DNA from: Actinorhabdospora filicis
GTDB lineage: Bacteria > Actinomycetota > Actinomycetes > Mycobacteriales > Micromonosporaceae
Assembly: GCF_030269765.1 (NCBI RefSeq)
Contig: NZ_BSTX01000008.1
Span: forward strand, 62,001 to 126,000
DNA length: 64,000 bases
Direction: 5' to 3'
Shown: in pieces, positions 54,246 through 62,555 of the stretch
Layout of the letters: each line of letters opens with the position of its first letter
Numbering within the stretch: the stretch's first letter is position 1
The notes under the pieces: model-generated
What the model was told of the DNA's origin: nothing
The model's database searches: none
What the model saw: the letters and a program-made list of their open reading frames with translations, nothing else
Position numbers and translations under genes: made by a program

Positions 54246-54570
54246 CGCGACCACCCCGGAGGCGGTCCGCCCTTCGGCCTCACCCTCGCCGGGATCGCCG
54301 CTCACCTACGGGGAGTGGCCCAGCGCGAAGGCCCGGCCGACCGGCCGGGCCTTAGCGGTACGTGGAGGTCCCCTGTCCCGCCCTCCCCGCCCCGGGTCCA
54401 CACGGTGGTGATGAGTCGTGCGCGATGCGCTCTCACTTGTAGGCCGTGCGGGGCATGCGATGTGCAGGTGAGGATTCGAACCCCTACGCCGCCCTCGGCG
54501 CGCCATGCAAGTCGGCCGGATACCGCCGGCCCGGTTCGTGTGCGCCCCCGGGGCGAGTACCGACTCCACG
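54246..54570. other. Intergenic region with palindrome and tRNA T-arm-like motif
   Basis: 325 bases between the S26 peptidase terminator and the DIP1984-like gene. There is a 12-bp near-perfect palindrome (54328-54339 with 54342-54353). On the minus strand, ggttcgaatcc (about 54472-54482) with a short flanking stem resembles a tRNA T-arm, but the acceptor and D arms cannot be paired, so it is not a complete tRNA. A decayed tRNA end or attachment-site scar is possible. Confidence 0.4.
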
Positions 54571-55029
54571 TCACTCCAGCAGGTCGGCCTCCCAGTTCGC
54601 GCGCTGGACGCGCAGGTCCAGCTCCCGCAGCTCGCGCGCCACCTCGTCGGCGCGCGCCCGCAGGTCGGCCACCGACAGCGCCGAGAGCATCTTCAGCTCC
54701 GAGCGCAGCTGCCGCTGGTACCCGCCGGTGGCCGCCGCGTCGGCCGCCGAGGTGAGCACGCCGTGGTGCAGCCGCAGCACGTCCCGCCTGGCGAGGGCCT
54801 CGGTGAGCGTCATCGCGTCGATGTGCACCTCGGCGTTGGTGCGGTTGATGCGGCCCATGAGGTACTCCAGCCGCGCCAGGACGCGCGCGACCTCGTCGAG
54901 CAGCGCGGCGGCGTCCTCGGTGGGCGTCTCGCCCTCCTGGTACCGCGCGTTGCCCAGGACGCGGGCGCGCAGCTCCTCGACCCGGCGGGCGGCGTCGGCG
55001 CGTTCGGCGAGGGCTTCGGCGAGCTTCAT
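54571..55029 (-). CDS. DIP1984-like protein
   Basis: 152 residues from ATG at 55029. Almost entirely helical and coiled-coil-like: MKLAEALAERADAARRVEELRARVL, then LDEVARVLARLEYLMGRINRTN. This matches the DIP1984 family (sometimes annotated septicolysin-like). No signal peptide or catalytic motif. Function not established. The next gene on this strand, upstream at 55075-55935, is 45 bases away. Confidence 0.75.
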   Translation of the reverse strand: MKLAEALAERADAARRVEELRARVLGNARYQEGETPTEDAAALLDEVARVLARLEYLMGRINRTNAEVHIDAMTLTEALARRDVLRLHHGVLTSAADAAATGGYQRQLRSELKMLSALSVADLRARADEVARELRELDLRVQRANWEADLLE

Positions 55030-55074
55030 GAGGGGAGGGTATCGAGGCGCGGACGCGGGCGCGGCGGGTTCGGC

Positions 55075-55935
55075 TCAGCCCGTCCCGGCCTGCGCGGGAG
55101 GCTGCGGATTGGCCACCAGGACGACGGTGATCGCGTCGACCGAGAAGGTCCGGCCCTCGCCGTGGCGGGCGTGGAAGGTGCGCCCGAGCTGCTCGCCCGA
55201 GGAGTACACGTCGACGATGCCCTGGTGCACCCGGCCCGCCTGCGCCCCGGTGACTGCGGCCTGCTCGACGGTGATCCGGTCGCCGCCGTCCACGGCGACC
55301 ACGGCCGCGACGTGGTAGGGCCAGCGTGGCGGGTTGGACGGCACTTCGCGCCTGCCCCTGGGCGGGACGGCCCACCGGTCCTCGATGATCGCGTAGGCCT
55401 CCCCGACGTTCGGGGCGGCGCCCCGATCGGTGCCCTGCGGCCCGGCGGCGCGCCAGTTGTTCGCGCGCTGCCGGTTCTCGGTGTCGCCCTCGCCGAACAG
55501 GTCCTGAGTGCCCCGGAACAGGCTGTAGTCGCCGCCGGGCGCGAGCTGCCGGCCGTGCATGAGCTCCTCGGCGGTGTGCGCGCAGTCGGCGAGGAACTGG
55601 CCGCCGGGCAGATAGTGCACGAACCGCCGGTTCAGGTAGGTGGCCACGGCGGGCGTCGGGCCGCAGCCGCGCGGCGCGGGCGCATCGTCGCGCGCCCAGA
55701 TCCCGGTGGCGTCGGAGCGGGTGGCCCCCGTGACGATGTACAGGCCCCCGGCGGTGACCCGGTAGGGCGCGGTGAAGTCACCGTTGTTGGTGCGGCGCTC
55801 GGTGAAGCGCTGCGCCACCGCCGCGTTGCCCGCCGCGCGCTGCAACGCCAGGATCGCCTCGTGCGGTCCCGGCGTCCGGCCCGGCTCCGCCCGGCGCGGC
55901 ACGGGTCGTTCCCCCATCGGCGTGCGAAAGCGCAT
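55075..55935 (-). CDS. Putative contractile-injection-system cargo protein with LQRxAGN leader
   Basis: 286 residues from ATG at 55935. The N-terminus PHEAILALQRAAGNAAVAQRF is the short helix-like motif common in actinobacterial proteins associated with extracellular contractile injection systems (often with DUF4157). The C-terminal 230 residues form an enzyme-like unknown domain with GLYIVTGATRSDATGIWARDD, a FLADCAHTAEELMHG region (Cys/His pair) and PPRWPYHVAAVVAVDGGD. Catalytic identity unknown; the Cys...His order resembles a papain-like or transglutaminase-like arrangement. No injection-system genes lie nearby. Confidence 0.6.
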   Translation of the reverse strand: MRFRTPMGERPVPRRAEPGRTPGPHEAILALQRAAGNAAVAQRFTERRTNNGDFTAPYRVTAGGLYIVTGATRSDATGIWARDDAPAPRGCGPTPAVATYLNRRFVHYLPGGQFLADCAHTAEELMHGRQLAPGGDYSLFRGTQDLFGEGDTENRQRANNWRAAGPQGTDRGAAPNVGEAYAIIEDRWAVPPRGRREVPSNPPRWPYHVAAVVAVDGGDRITVEQAAVTGAQAGRVHQGIVDVYSSGEQLGRTFHARHGEGRTFSVDAITVVLVANPQPPAQAGTG

Positions 55936-56027
55936 CGGCCCACCCCCGGTTCATTGAATCGGAAGCCGGCCGTCCGGTTCCAGGGACCGAGGGGCAGAGA
56001 AGATCACCCGAAGGGGACGCGCCCATG

Positions 56028-56053
56028 AAAAACGGGCCGCCCGGGGCGGCCCG
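56028..56053 (-). terminator. Intrinsic terminator after mycoredoxin gene
   Basis: On the minus strand, a GC palindrome (arms 56044-56053 and 56033-56042) is followed by a run of five T (56032-56028), 15 bases past the stop of the mycoredoxin-like gene. Confidence 0.8.
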
Positions 56054-56068
56054 CGGTTCCACCCGCCA

Positions 56069-56302
56069 CTAGACGGCGAGCTTCTCCTTCACCTGCACGA
56101 TCGTGGGGTTCGTCATCGCCGAGCCGTCGGCGAAGCGGACCGTCGGTACCGTCTGGTTGCCGCCGTTGACGCTCATCACGAAGTCGGCGGCGGTGGGGTC
56201 GGCCTCGATGTCCACGATCTCGTAGGCGATGCCCTCCCGGTCCATCTGCGTCTTGAGACGACGGCAGTAACCGCACCACTCGGTCGAGTACATGGTCAGC
56301 AT
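56069..56302 (-). CDS. mrx1: Mycoredoxin-like glutaredoxin
   Basis: 77 residues from ATG at 56302 behind AAAGGTG. Thioredoxin-fold protein with the redox motif CGYC (MYSTEWCGYCRRLKTQM) and the conserved GNQTVPTVRFADG cis-Pro region. Mycoredoxins use mycothiol to reduce protein disulfides in actinobacteria. It lies divergent to uvrD2, as does Rv3198A in mycobacteria. Confidence 0.9.
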   Translation of the reverse strand: MLTMYSTEWCGYCRRLKTQMDREGIAYEIVDIEADPTAADFVMSVNGGNQTVPTVRFADGSAMTNPTIVQVKEKLAV

Positions 56303-56388
56303 CGAACACACCTTTCGTCCGTTACAGGGAACCTCGATCGAGGCTACGCCGGTTGCAACGTCACAGGCGCCTGGAATGATGGCCGATT

Positions 56389-58500
56389 GTGACCGGAAAC
56401 CGAGTCGAGCAGGTCCTGGCCGGGTTGGACGACGAGCAGCGGGCCGCGGTGAGCGCGCCGGCGGGCCCGGTGTGCATCCTCGCGGGGGCGGGGACGGGTA
56501 AGACGCGCGCCGTCACGCACCGCATCGCCTACCGCGTCGCCAAGGGCGACGTGCGGCCCCAGCACGTGCTGGCCGTCACGTTCACGCAGCGTGCGGCGGG
56601 TGAGCTGCGGGACCGGCTGCGGCCCCTGGGCGCCGACGGCGCGCAGGCGCGGACCTTCCACTCGGCCGCGCTGCGGCAACTGCGGTACTTCTCCTCGCGC
56701 CTGCTCGGCAGCCGCGAGGTGCCCGAGCTGATGGACAGCAAGGCCAAGTTCGTCGGCATCGCCGCCGCCCGCCTCGGGCTGGCCTTCAGCCGCACGAAGC
56801 TGCGCGACATCGCCGGCGAGATCGAATGGGCCAAGTCCAGCCTCGTCGAACCCGACACCTACCAGGCGATGGCCCTGCGCGCCGGGCGCGACATCCCCGG
56901 CGACGCCGCCGAGGTCGCCAAGATCTACACCGCCTACGAGGAGGGCAAGCAGCGCGCCGGGGTCATCGACTTCGAGGACATGCTGCTCTACACCGCCCGG
57001 GGCATCGAGGAGCACGACGACATCGCCCAGCAGATCCGGGCCCAGTACCGCCTCTTCGTCGTCGACGAGTACCAGGACGTCAACCCGCTCCAGCAGCGCC
57101 TGCTGGACGCCTGGCTCGGCGACCGCGACGACCTCACCGTCGTCGGCGACGCCGCCCAGACGATCTACTCGTTCACCGGCGCCACCGCCGACTACCTGCT
57201 GGACTTCACCCGCGTCCACCGCGAGGCCACCGTCGTGCGCCTCGTGCGCGACTACCGCTCCACCCCGCAGATCGTCGGCCTGGCCAACGAGACCATCGGC
57301 GCCGCCACCGGCGCGCAGGCCCGCCTGCGACTCAAGCTCATCGGCCAGCGGCCCGACGGGCCGCCGCCGCAGACCCTCACCTTCGACGACGAGCACGCCG
57401 AGGCCGCCGCCGTCGCCGCCCGCTGCGCCGAACTCATCGCGCGGGGGGTGCCCGCCGGGCAGATCGCCGTCCTGTTCCGCGCCAACGCGCAGTCGGAGGC
57501 CTACGAGGCCGCCCTCTCCGACGCGGGCGTGCCCACCGTCGTGCAGGGCGCCGCGCGCTTCTTCGACCGCCCCGAGGTCCGCCAGGCCGTGGTGGCCCTG
57601 CGCGCCGCCACCCGCACCGCGCCCGCCGAAGGGCTCGTCGACACCGTCACCGAGGCCCTGGAGGCCGTCGGATGGCGTCCCCAGGGCGCGCCCGGCGGTG
57701 GCCAGGCGCGCGAGAAGTGGGAGGCCGTGGCCGCCCTCGTCCGCCTCGCCGAGGAGCACGCCCACCTCGACCTGCCCGGCTTCGTCGACGAGCTGGCCCG
57801 CCGCGCCGCCGTCCAGCACGTCCCGACCGTCGACGGGGTGACCCTGGCGTCCCTGCACGCCGCCAAGGGCCTGGAGTGGGACGCGGTCTTCCTCGTCGGG
57901 CTCGTCGAGGGCACGCTGCCCACCACCTACGCCCGGACGTCGGCGCAGGTCGAGGAGGAGCGCAGGCTCCTCTACGTCGGCATCACCCGCGCCCGGCACT
58001 CGCTGTGGCTGTCGTGGTCGCTGTCGCGGCTGCCCGGCGGACGCCCGCGCAGGCCCTGCCGCTTTCTCGCCGAACGCCTCGCCGGGGACCGTCCCGAACT
58101 GGCCAAGCCACCCGCGGCCAAGCCCGGCAAGAAGGCCCCGAAGTCGGGCCCCATCATCTGCCGGATCTGCGGAAAGACCCTCATCGACGCCGAGGCCCGC
58201 AAGCTCGGCCGCTGCGTCGACTGCCCCTCCAACATCGACGAGGAGCTCTACGAGCGGCTCGTCGAATGGCGCCTGGCGGTCGCCCGCGCGACCGCCCTGC
58301 CCGCCTACACCGTCTTCACCAACGCGACCCTGACGGCCATCGCCGAACTGCGCCCGGAAGAAATTTCTTCCCTCGCCAAGATCGCCGGTGTCGGGCCGAG
58401 CAAGATCACCAAGTACGGCGAGGCGGTCTTGGCGCTGGTGGGGGGCGCTTCCGTCGATGACCTATCGGCCGAACAGATGAACTCGGCAACGACTTCATAA
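56389..58500 (+). CDS. uvrD2: UvrD2-like DNA helicase with tetracysteine and HRDC domains
   Basis: 703 residues from GTG at 56389. SF1 motifs: GAGTGKTRAVTHRI (I), FTQRAAGEL (Ia), FVVDEYQDVNP (II), VGDAAQTIYSFTGA (III), SLHAAKGLEWDAV (V) and LYVGITRARHSLW (VI). After the helicase core comes a tetracysteine module (CRICG ... CVDC) and an HRDC domain (about 615-690, YTVFTNATLTAIAELRPEEIS). This architecture matches mycobacterial UvrD2 (Rv3198c), a 3'-5' helicase. It is the third UvrD-type helicase in the window. Confidence 0.92.
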   Translation: MTGNRVEQVLAGLDDEQRAAVSAPAGPVCILAGAGTGKTRAVTHRIAYRVAKGDVRPQHVLAVTFTQRAAGELRDRLRPLGADGAQARTFHSAALRQLRYFSSRLLGSREVPELMDSKAKFVGIAAARLGLAFSRTKLRDIAGEIEWAKSSLVEPDTYQAMALRAGRDIPGDAAEVAKIYTAYEEGKQRAGVIDFEDMLLYTARGIEEHDDIAQQIRAQYRLFVVDEYQDVNPLQQRLLDAWLGDRDDLTVVGDAAQTIYSFTGATADYLLDFTRVHREATVVRLVRDYRSTPQIVGLANETIGAATGAQARLRLKLIGQRPDGPPPQTLTFDDEHAEAAAVAARCAELIARGVPAGQIAVLFRANAQSEAYEAALSDAGVPTVVQGAARFFDRPEVRQAVVALRAATRTAPAEGLVDTVTEALEAVGWRPQGAPGGGQAREKWEAVAALVRLAEEHAHLDLPGFVDELARRAAVQHVPTVDGVTLASLHAAKGLEWDAVFLVGLVEGTLPTTYARTSAQVEEERRLLYVGITRARHSLWLSWSLSRLPGGRPRRPCRFLAERLAGDRPELAKPPAAKPGKKAPKSGPIICRICGKTLIDAEARKLGRCVDCPSNIDEELYERLVEWRLAVARATALPAYTVFTNATLTAIAELRPEEISSLAKIAGVGPSKITKYGEAVLALVGGASVDDLSAEQMNSATTS

Positions 58501-58646
58501 ATACGGTTGCGCGCTCGTGAGGCGGGGGCATAGCCTTCAAACCGCTGCGGCAGGACCAGGTGTGGGCCTACCGGAGTGGCGGTGTCGGGTTAGGGTTGAC
58601 ACCGAGTTATCGACAGCCGGTCCGTCACGGGCCCAGGAGAGCAGAA

Positions 58647-58670
58647 ATGGAGGTGTGTTTCCGATGGTGA
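58647..58670 (+). CDS. Possible 7-codon leader ORF upstream of the whiB7 leader
   Basis: ATG at 58647 behind AGGAGAG encodes MEVCFRW and stops at TGA 58668-58670, four bases into the start region of the 145-residue ORF. Its ribosome site is stronger than that of the longer ORF. A minimal leader peptide of this kind could couple translation of the longer ORF, but no conservation data are available. Confidence 0.35.
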   Translation: MEVCFRW

Positions 58671-59101
58671 GCAACACGTTGATCGAACGTCGCGAGGCGC
58701 ACGACCCTGCCCTCCTGACCGCCATCCGGAAGCCGCTTTCGCAGGACGCGTTCGCGTGCCCGGCGAATGGCGACCGGGGCCTGAGCCTGTGGACCGGTGG
58801 CAAAGCCTCCGTCCTGCCGGCCGTGACCGAGCCGATGACGACCGCGAGCGAGCGCATGGAGCGCCGCCTTGCGCCCGTCTTCGCCGGTGTTCAGGGGACC
58901 AGTGTGTCCATCGCCGGACGCGAGATCGTCGCGGGCACCTCCGGTAAGCGCGAGACCGGTGTCTTCGGCACCCGTGTCGCCACCGGTGGCTTCGCCCCCG
59001 CACACAACTACAAGTCCATCGTTCTCGCTCAGCGCGACCCGCGCGGAGCCAAGGGCGACACGGGCGGACTCCCGCCTCGAAGGAAACCGGACGAAGGCTG
59101 A
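58664..59101 (+). CDS. ORF upstream of whiB7 (probable regulatory upstream ORF)
   Basis: 145 residues from ATG at 58664 with GGAGGTG nearby; third-position GC is high, so it is probably translated. Opening MVSNTLIERREAHDPALLTAIRKP, no membrane segment, no known family. Its TGA (59099-59101) lies in the GAAA loop of a hairpin within the whiB7 leader. Ribosome progress to the stop could therefore decide which of two exclusive structures forms. Upstream-ORF attenuation is known for whiB7/wblC leaders; the present ORF is longer than typical leader peptides. Confidence 0.55.
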   Translation: MVSNTLIERREAHDPALLTAIRKPLSQDAFACPANGDRGLSLWTGGKASVLPAVTEPMTTASERMERRLAPVFAGVQGTSVSIAGREIVAGTSGKRETGVFGTRVATGGFAPAHNYKSIVLAQRDPRGAKGDTGGLPPRRKPDEG

Positions 59102-59168
59102 AAAGCCTCTCCGGACTCACTTCGAGGCCGCGGAACCCGCCACCGGGATCCGCGGCCTCATTGTTTTT
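59074..59168 (+). promoter_or_regulatory. whiB7 attenuator: antiterminator and terminator hairpins
   Basis: Terminator: 11-bp stem 59124-59134 with 59149-59159, followed by TTGTTTTT (59161-59168). Antiterminator: gcctcgaag 59074-59082 with 59120-59128, enclosing ccgga/tccgg (59087-59091 with 59110-59114) and aggct/agcct with a GAAA loop (59095-59108). The antiterminator right arm shares 59124-59128 with the terminator left arm, so both cannot form. whiB7 starts 33 bases after the T run. Confidence 0.8.
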
Positions 59169-59201
59169 CGCCTCTCAGATCCCGGTCAACGAAGGAATGA
59201 C

Positions 59202-59612
59202 ATGACAGTTCGAACGCTCGACCGAGACCACAACTCGACCGAAAGAGAGGTGACCGGGGTGTTCACCCTTGGTCTGGACCTGACCACCGAGCAGGCCGTC
59301 GCCGCCACCGGCCGCACGCTGCCCTGCCGCACCAATGACGCCGACCTCTGGTTCGCCGAGACTCCCACCGAGCTTGAGTTCGCCAAGTCCCTCTGCAACG
59401 ACTGCCCGGTCAAGGTCGAGTGCCTGGCCGGCGCGCTGGAGCGCCAGGAGCCCTGGGGCGTCTGGGGTGGCGAGATCTTCGAGCGCGGTGTCGTCGTGGC
59501 CCGCAAGCGGCCCCGTGGCCGTCCGCGCAAGGACGACGCGATCGTCGCCGCCAAGGCGCAGGCCGCGCTGGCCGACCGCACCGCCGGTCTCGTGGAGAAG
59601 GCGGCCGCCTGA
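59202..59612 (+). CDS. whiB7: WhiB7 transcription factor (WblC)
   Basis: 136 residues from ATG at 59202 after GAAGGA. The Fe-S cluster cysteines are in the order LPC ... LCNDCPVKVEC (C-xn-CxxC-x5-C). The WhiB signature follows: EPWGVWGGEIFERG. An AT-hook RPRGRPRK at about residues 105-112 is typical of WhiB7. It partners SigA to activate antibiotic-resistance genes on ribosome or redox stress. Preceded by an attenuator and an upstream ORF, consistent with translation-dependent induction. Confidence 0.92.
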   Translation: MTVRTLDRDHNSTEREVTGVFTLGLDLTTEQAVAATGRTLPCRTNDADLWFAETPTELEFAKSLCNDCPVKVECLAGALERQEPWGVWGGEIFERGVVVARKRPRGRPRKDDAIVAAKAQAALADRTAGLVEKAAA

Positions 59613-59718
59613 CATGAACACCGACGTCCTCACACCTGCCGAGACTCCCGCTCAGGACGCACTCGGCGCCGGCAAGACCCACATCTTCAAGACTTTTCGC
59701 ACCAAGAAGGACAACACC

Positions 59719-59853
59719 ATGAATCTTCTCAATGAAGCCCTCGCGCGAGCGCGAATGCGTGAGCTCTGGCGAGACGAGACCCGTTACGTCGGCCGCCACC
59801 GCGGCGCGAAGGACATCCTCCTCCGCGCGCGCCGGCGCAAGGACGCCAACTAG
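59719..59853 (+). CDS. Small basic protein downstream of whiB7
   Basis: 44 residues from ATG at 59719 behind AAGGAC: MNLLNEALARARMRELW and then a highly basic tail RRRKDAN. Short ORFs beginning MNL-NEALARARM are recurrent in actinomycete genomes. An extended frame from ATG at 59614, two bases after the whiB7 stop, would add 35 residues. No function known; basicity suggests nucleic-acid contact. Confidence 0.5.
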   Translation: MNLLNEALARARMRELWRDETRYVGRHRGAKDILLRARRRKDAN

Positions 59854-60924
59854 TCCCGCCAGTCGTCCACCGTCGACACCCACCACCGCAGCAGGATCCC
59901 CGCCGGGCCGATGAAAACCCGGCGGCCAGACTCCGAGCGGACCCGGTGACGTGAAGACGCGGACGGCGACCTGATCTGAACGGGTGGAGACATCCACCTC
60001 GCCGCCCGTACCGGAGCACGTGCCCGGTACGGGCGGTTTCGTGTGTACGGACCACCGTGGACCGTGCGCCGGGTCGGGTCGGGTCGCCGGACTATGGCGT
60101 GCCGCGTGCCGGACGCCGGGTGTGCTGGGGCCGGGGTGCCGGGCCGTGACGAGGCGCGCGCCGGGTCCCGGCGGGCCTAGTTGCCGACGGTGTGGGTGAC
60201 CTGCGCGGTGTCGGCTTCGGGGTACGGCTCGACCGGACGCCGTGTCGCCCGGCCCGGCGCCGACCGGTGACCAGGGCGGGTTCGCGGGCGGCGGGAGCCC
60301 GAGCCGACGCCCGGCGAACCCGTGGCCGCGCGGCATTCGGCCGACTCGGCCGGGTCATCTGGCCTACCCGGCCCACCGGTCCAGGCTCGGCCGAGTCCCG
60401 AGTCCCGAGTCCCGAGTCCCGAGTCCCGAGTCCCGAGACCAGAAGCCACAAGCCGCAAGCCGCAAGCCCTCAAGCGGCCACCCCTGCCCACCGGCCGACC
60501 TCGGTCCCGACGCCGGGTTCGCCGAGATGGCGGCGGCCATCATCGCCCGGTTCGCCGTCAGGGTGCCGACTCCGATGGCACGCCTCACCATCCGTCACGG
60601 TGGCGCGCCTTCCGTCCGCGCGGGTGCGGGCGGTCCCGGGCGCCCGTGTCAGGGCCCACCGTGCGTCACCGCACCGCGCTGTCCACCCGGCCCGCCCGCC
60701 CCACCACCCGGCGGGCGGACGTCATCCGTCCGGTCAAAGATCGCCGGGATTCCGCAACCGGGAAGCCCTTTCTCACGTGATCTGGATGATCTTCCCGTGA
60801 CGGCGGGGAGAATGAAGATCGACATCTAGGTGTCCGCGAGTTGACAGTGGACTACGCGCGCTTTGTCCCGGGTCGGCACGTCAGGGCGGCGTAGCGTCGA
60901 TGGCGAGCGATAGGGAGGTTCGCG
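59854..60924. other. Non-coding region with short tandem repeats
   Basis: About 1,070 bases with no convincing gene: overlapping open frames on both strands share no plausible starts or codon bias. It holds a seven-base tandem array, a second short repeat (caagccg three times near 60449-60471), and a TTGACA hexamer at 60841-60846 that could be the -35 box of the next gene. Otherwise nothing is seen. Confidence 0.5.
60393..60437. repeat. 7-bp tandem repeat array
   Basis: Six complete tandem copies of gagtccc plus a partial seventh. A different seven-base tandem (caagccg) follows 11 bases later. Seven-base units shift any reading frame on slippage, but no gene is evident here. Confidence 0.9.
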
Positions 60925-61137
60925 GTGTCCACGGCATCTGAGCACATCGCCATCATCGAAGATCCCCACCTGGCCCTGGGGCGCCATTGCGGGCGCTGCG
61001 GGAGATCGGCGGGGGAGGACGCTCTCATCTGGACGATGGAGCGGAACGAGCGGGGCCTGGTCTGGACCTGCCCCGAGTGCACACGCCGCAATCTCGCCGC
61101 CATCGAGGGGGGACTCGACCAGGCCTTCTGGGACTGA
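60925..61137 (+). CDS. Small zinc-ribbon protein
   Basis: 70 residues from GTG at 60925, behind AGGGAGG. Four cysteines in two pairs (GRHCGRCGRS and WTCPECTRR) form a zinc ribbon. The rest is acidic with a WTM-ERNERGLVW core. No partner or enzyme domain. It may bind RNA, DNA or a protein. A TTGACA hexamer at 60841 is a possible promoter element. Confidence 0.7.
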   Translation: MSTASEHIAIIEDPHLALGRHCGRCGRSAGEDALIWTMERNERGLVWTCPECTRRNLAAIEGGLDQAFWD

Positions 61138-61315
61138 CGGCGGCTCGCGGGGAGCGTCCGTCGGCCGGGAGTCACACGGGCGGTGCGCGGGCTTTCGATG
61201 GGCTCTGTTTCGGGGGCACTGTTTCAGGAGAACTGTTCCCAGGGGCACCGCTCGTCAGAAGGCAGCGCACACTGTCGTCGCGGCCGGGCGGGCCGCGAGG
61301 CGGGACCGTGTTCGG

Positions 61316-61852
61316 TTAGGCGACCGCGGCGTCGGCGACGCCTTCGAGGTATCCGCGGGCGCGTTCGGTCTTGGGGTAGGCCTCCAGCAGCCGCCAGAAG
61401 TCGGCGCCGTGGCGGGGGATCACCAGGTGCGCCAGCTCGTGCAGCAGCACGTAGTCGATGACCCAGCCGGGCGCGGTGCGCAGGCGCTCCGACAGCCGGA
61501 TCGTGCGGTCCTCGGGGGTGCAGGAGCCCCAGCGTCCCTGCTGGTTGGACACCCATCTCACTGACGCGGGGTGCGCCGCCTCGGGGTGCTCGGGCAGGTA
61601 GCGGGCGGCGAGGCTGACCGCGCGCTCCATGAGCGCGTCGTCGCCGTGTCTGCCGGTGCGCTTGTCGCGGGCGTCGAGGCGGCCGAGCATGTGATCGACC
61701 CACTCGCGCTCTTCGCGCCGGGTGAACTTAGCGGGGATGAGCACGACCACGCGTCCGCCGTCGCGGTAGGCGGACACGGTTCGGCGTCGGCGGGTACTGC
61801 GCCGCACTTCAACGGCGGGCGCCGCCTGCAATGGAACTGCCTTCCGGGCCAT
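61316..61852 (-). CDS. YgjP-type M48-like metallopeptidase
   Basis: 178 residues from ATG at 61852. The zinc motif HELAH is in VLLHELAHLVIPRHGADFWRLL, with third ligand candidate His in the RHG segment. The YgjP/SprT-like element QGRWGSCTPEDRTIRLSERL precedes it. Proteins of this group are cytoplasmic metallopeptidase-like enzymes of largely unknown substrate. The position near whiB7 and the ABC1 gene recalls the mycobacterial block. Confidence 0.85.
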   Translation of the reverse strand: MARKAVPLQAAPAVEVRRSTRRRRTVSAYRDGGRVVVLIPAKFTRREEREWVDHMLGRLDARDKRTGRHGDDALMERAVSLAARYLPEHPEAAHPASVRWVSNQQGRWGSCTPEDRTIRLSERLRTAPGWVIDYVLLHELAHLVIPRHGADFWRLLEAYPKTERARGYLEGVADAAVA

Positions 61853-62167
61853 GTCGTACGCTAATCAGCCCATGCCACTGGCGCGCAAGGGTTGACTTTT
61901 CAACTTGCGGTGAAACGTCCCGCGATGGGTGAAGAATCCCCGCCTCGCCATGCCTCTGATCCCAGAATGTGGGAGAAGCCGCGCGGGGGCATGGGAAACG
62001 TTCCCATGCCCCTCGAACCGCCGGTACGGTGCGGCGCCGCGTGCGTCGGCGTGAATCGCCGACCGGGGCGCCGGCCGGTGCCTGAGCGGCGCCCGGCTTC
62101 GCGGGGTTCCGGGGCGTCCCGCGGCCGGTGAGCCTCGACACGTCCCAGTCCTGCGAAATCGGCTTCC
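61853..62167. other. Intergenic region
   Basis: 315 bases between the YgjP-type gene and the DUF5679-like gene, both on the minus strand. No gene with a plausible start. A minus-strand pair TTGCGC ... TAGCGT (19-base spacing) just upstream of the peptidase start is a possible weak promoter. Confidence 0.4.
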
Positions 62168-62329
62168 CTAGGCCTTGCCCAGGATCCGGTTCATCGTCGT
62201 ACCGCACACCGGGCACTTGCCCTTGGCCATGCGGCGGCCGGAGTCGGTCACGTTCACCGTGCCCTCGAAGTCCCGCTTCTCGCGGCACTTCACGCAGTAA
62301 CCGTTATATGTCTGAGTATCCGTGGCCAC
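62168..62329 (-). CDS. DUF5679-like small zinc-ribbon protein
   Basis: 53 residues from GTG at 62329; ATG at 62332 is also possible, with AGGAGG close to both. Too short for many ORF finders. Two cysteine pairs (GYCVKCREK and GKCPVCGTTM) make a zinc ribbon; the order YCVKCREKRDFEG...RRMAKGKCPVCG and the ending NRILGKA match DUF5679. Function unknown; it is divergent from the ABC1 kinase, so region 62333-62555 holds the promoters. Confidence 0.85.
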   Translation of the reverse strand: MATDTQTYNGYCVKCREKRDFEGTVNVTDSGRRMAKGKCPVCGTTMNRILGKA

Positions 62330-62555
62330 CATGACCTCCTGTTGCGACCCTCACCCGCCCCCTTGGCGGGCGCAACCGTTGCCGCGTATGCGCACAACCC
62401 GCACAGAATGCCACGCGTACGCGTAATTCGTGCGTACGGGGCCAACCTCGCGTGTCGCCCACCGCGCTTGGCCGGTCGGCGTGCCCGGGCGGCGGCCGCG
62501 TGGCAGCATTGTGGGCGCGCGCCCCGGTGCCGGGCCGCGGAAGCAGGAGGGCGTT

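Noticed and set aside
54430..54520. Possible tRNA gene on the minus strand (ggttcgaatcc T-arm)
   Set aside because: No seven-base acceptor stem, D-arm or anticodon arm could be paired around it; kept only as a motif within the intergenic note.
58517..58663. Extension of the whiB7-upstream ORF to 58517
   Set aside because: The extended part has no ribosome site and poor codon bias; ATG 58664 follows GGAGGTG.
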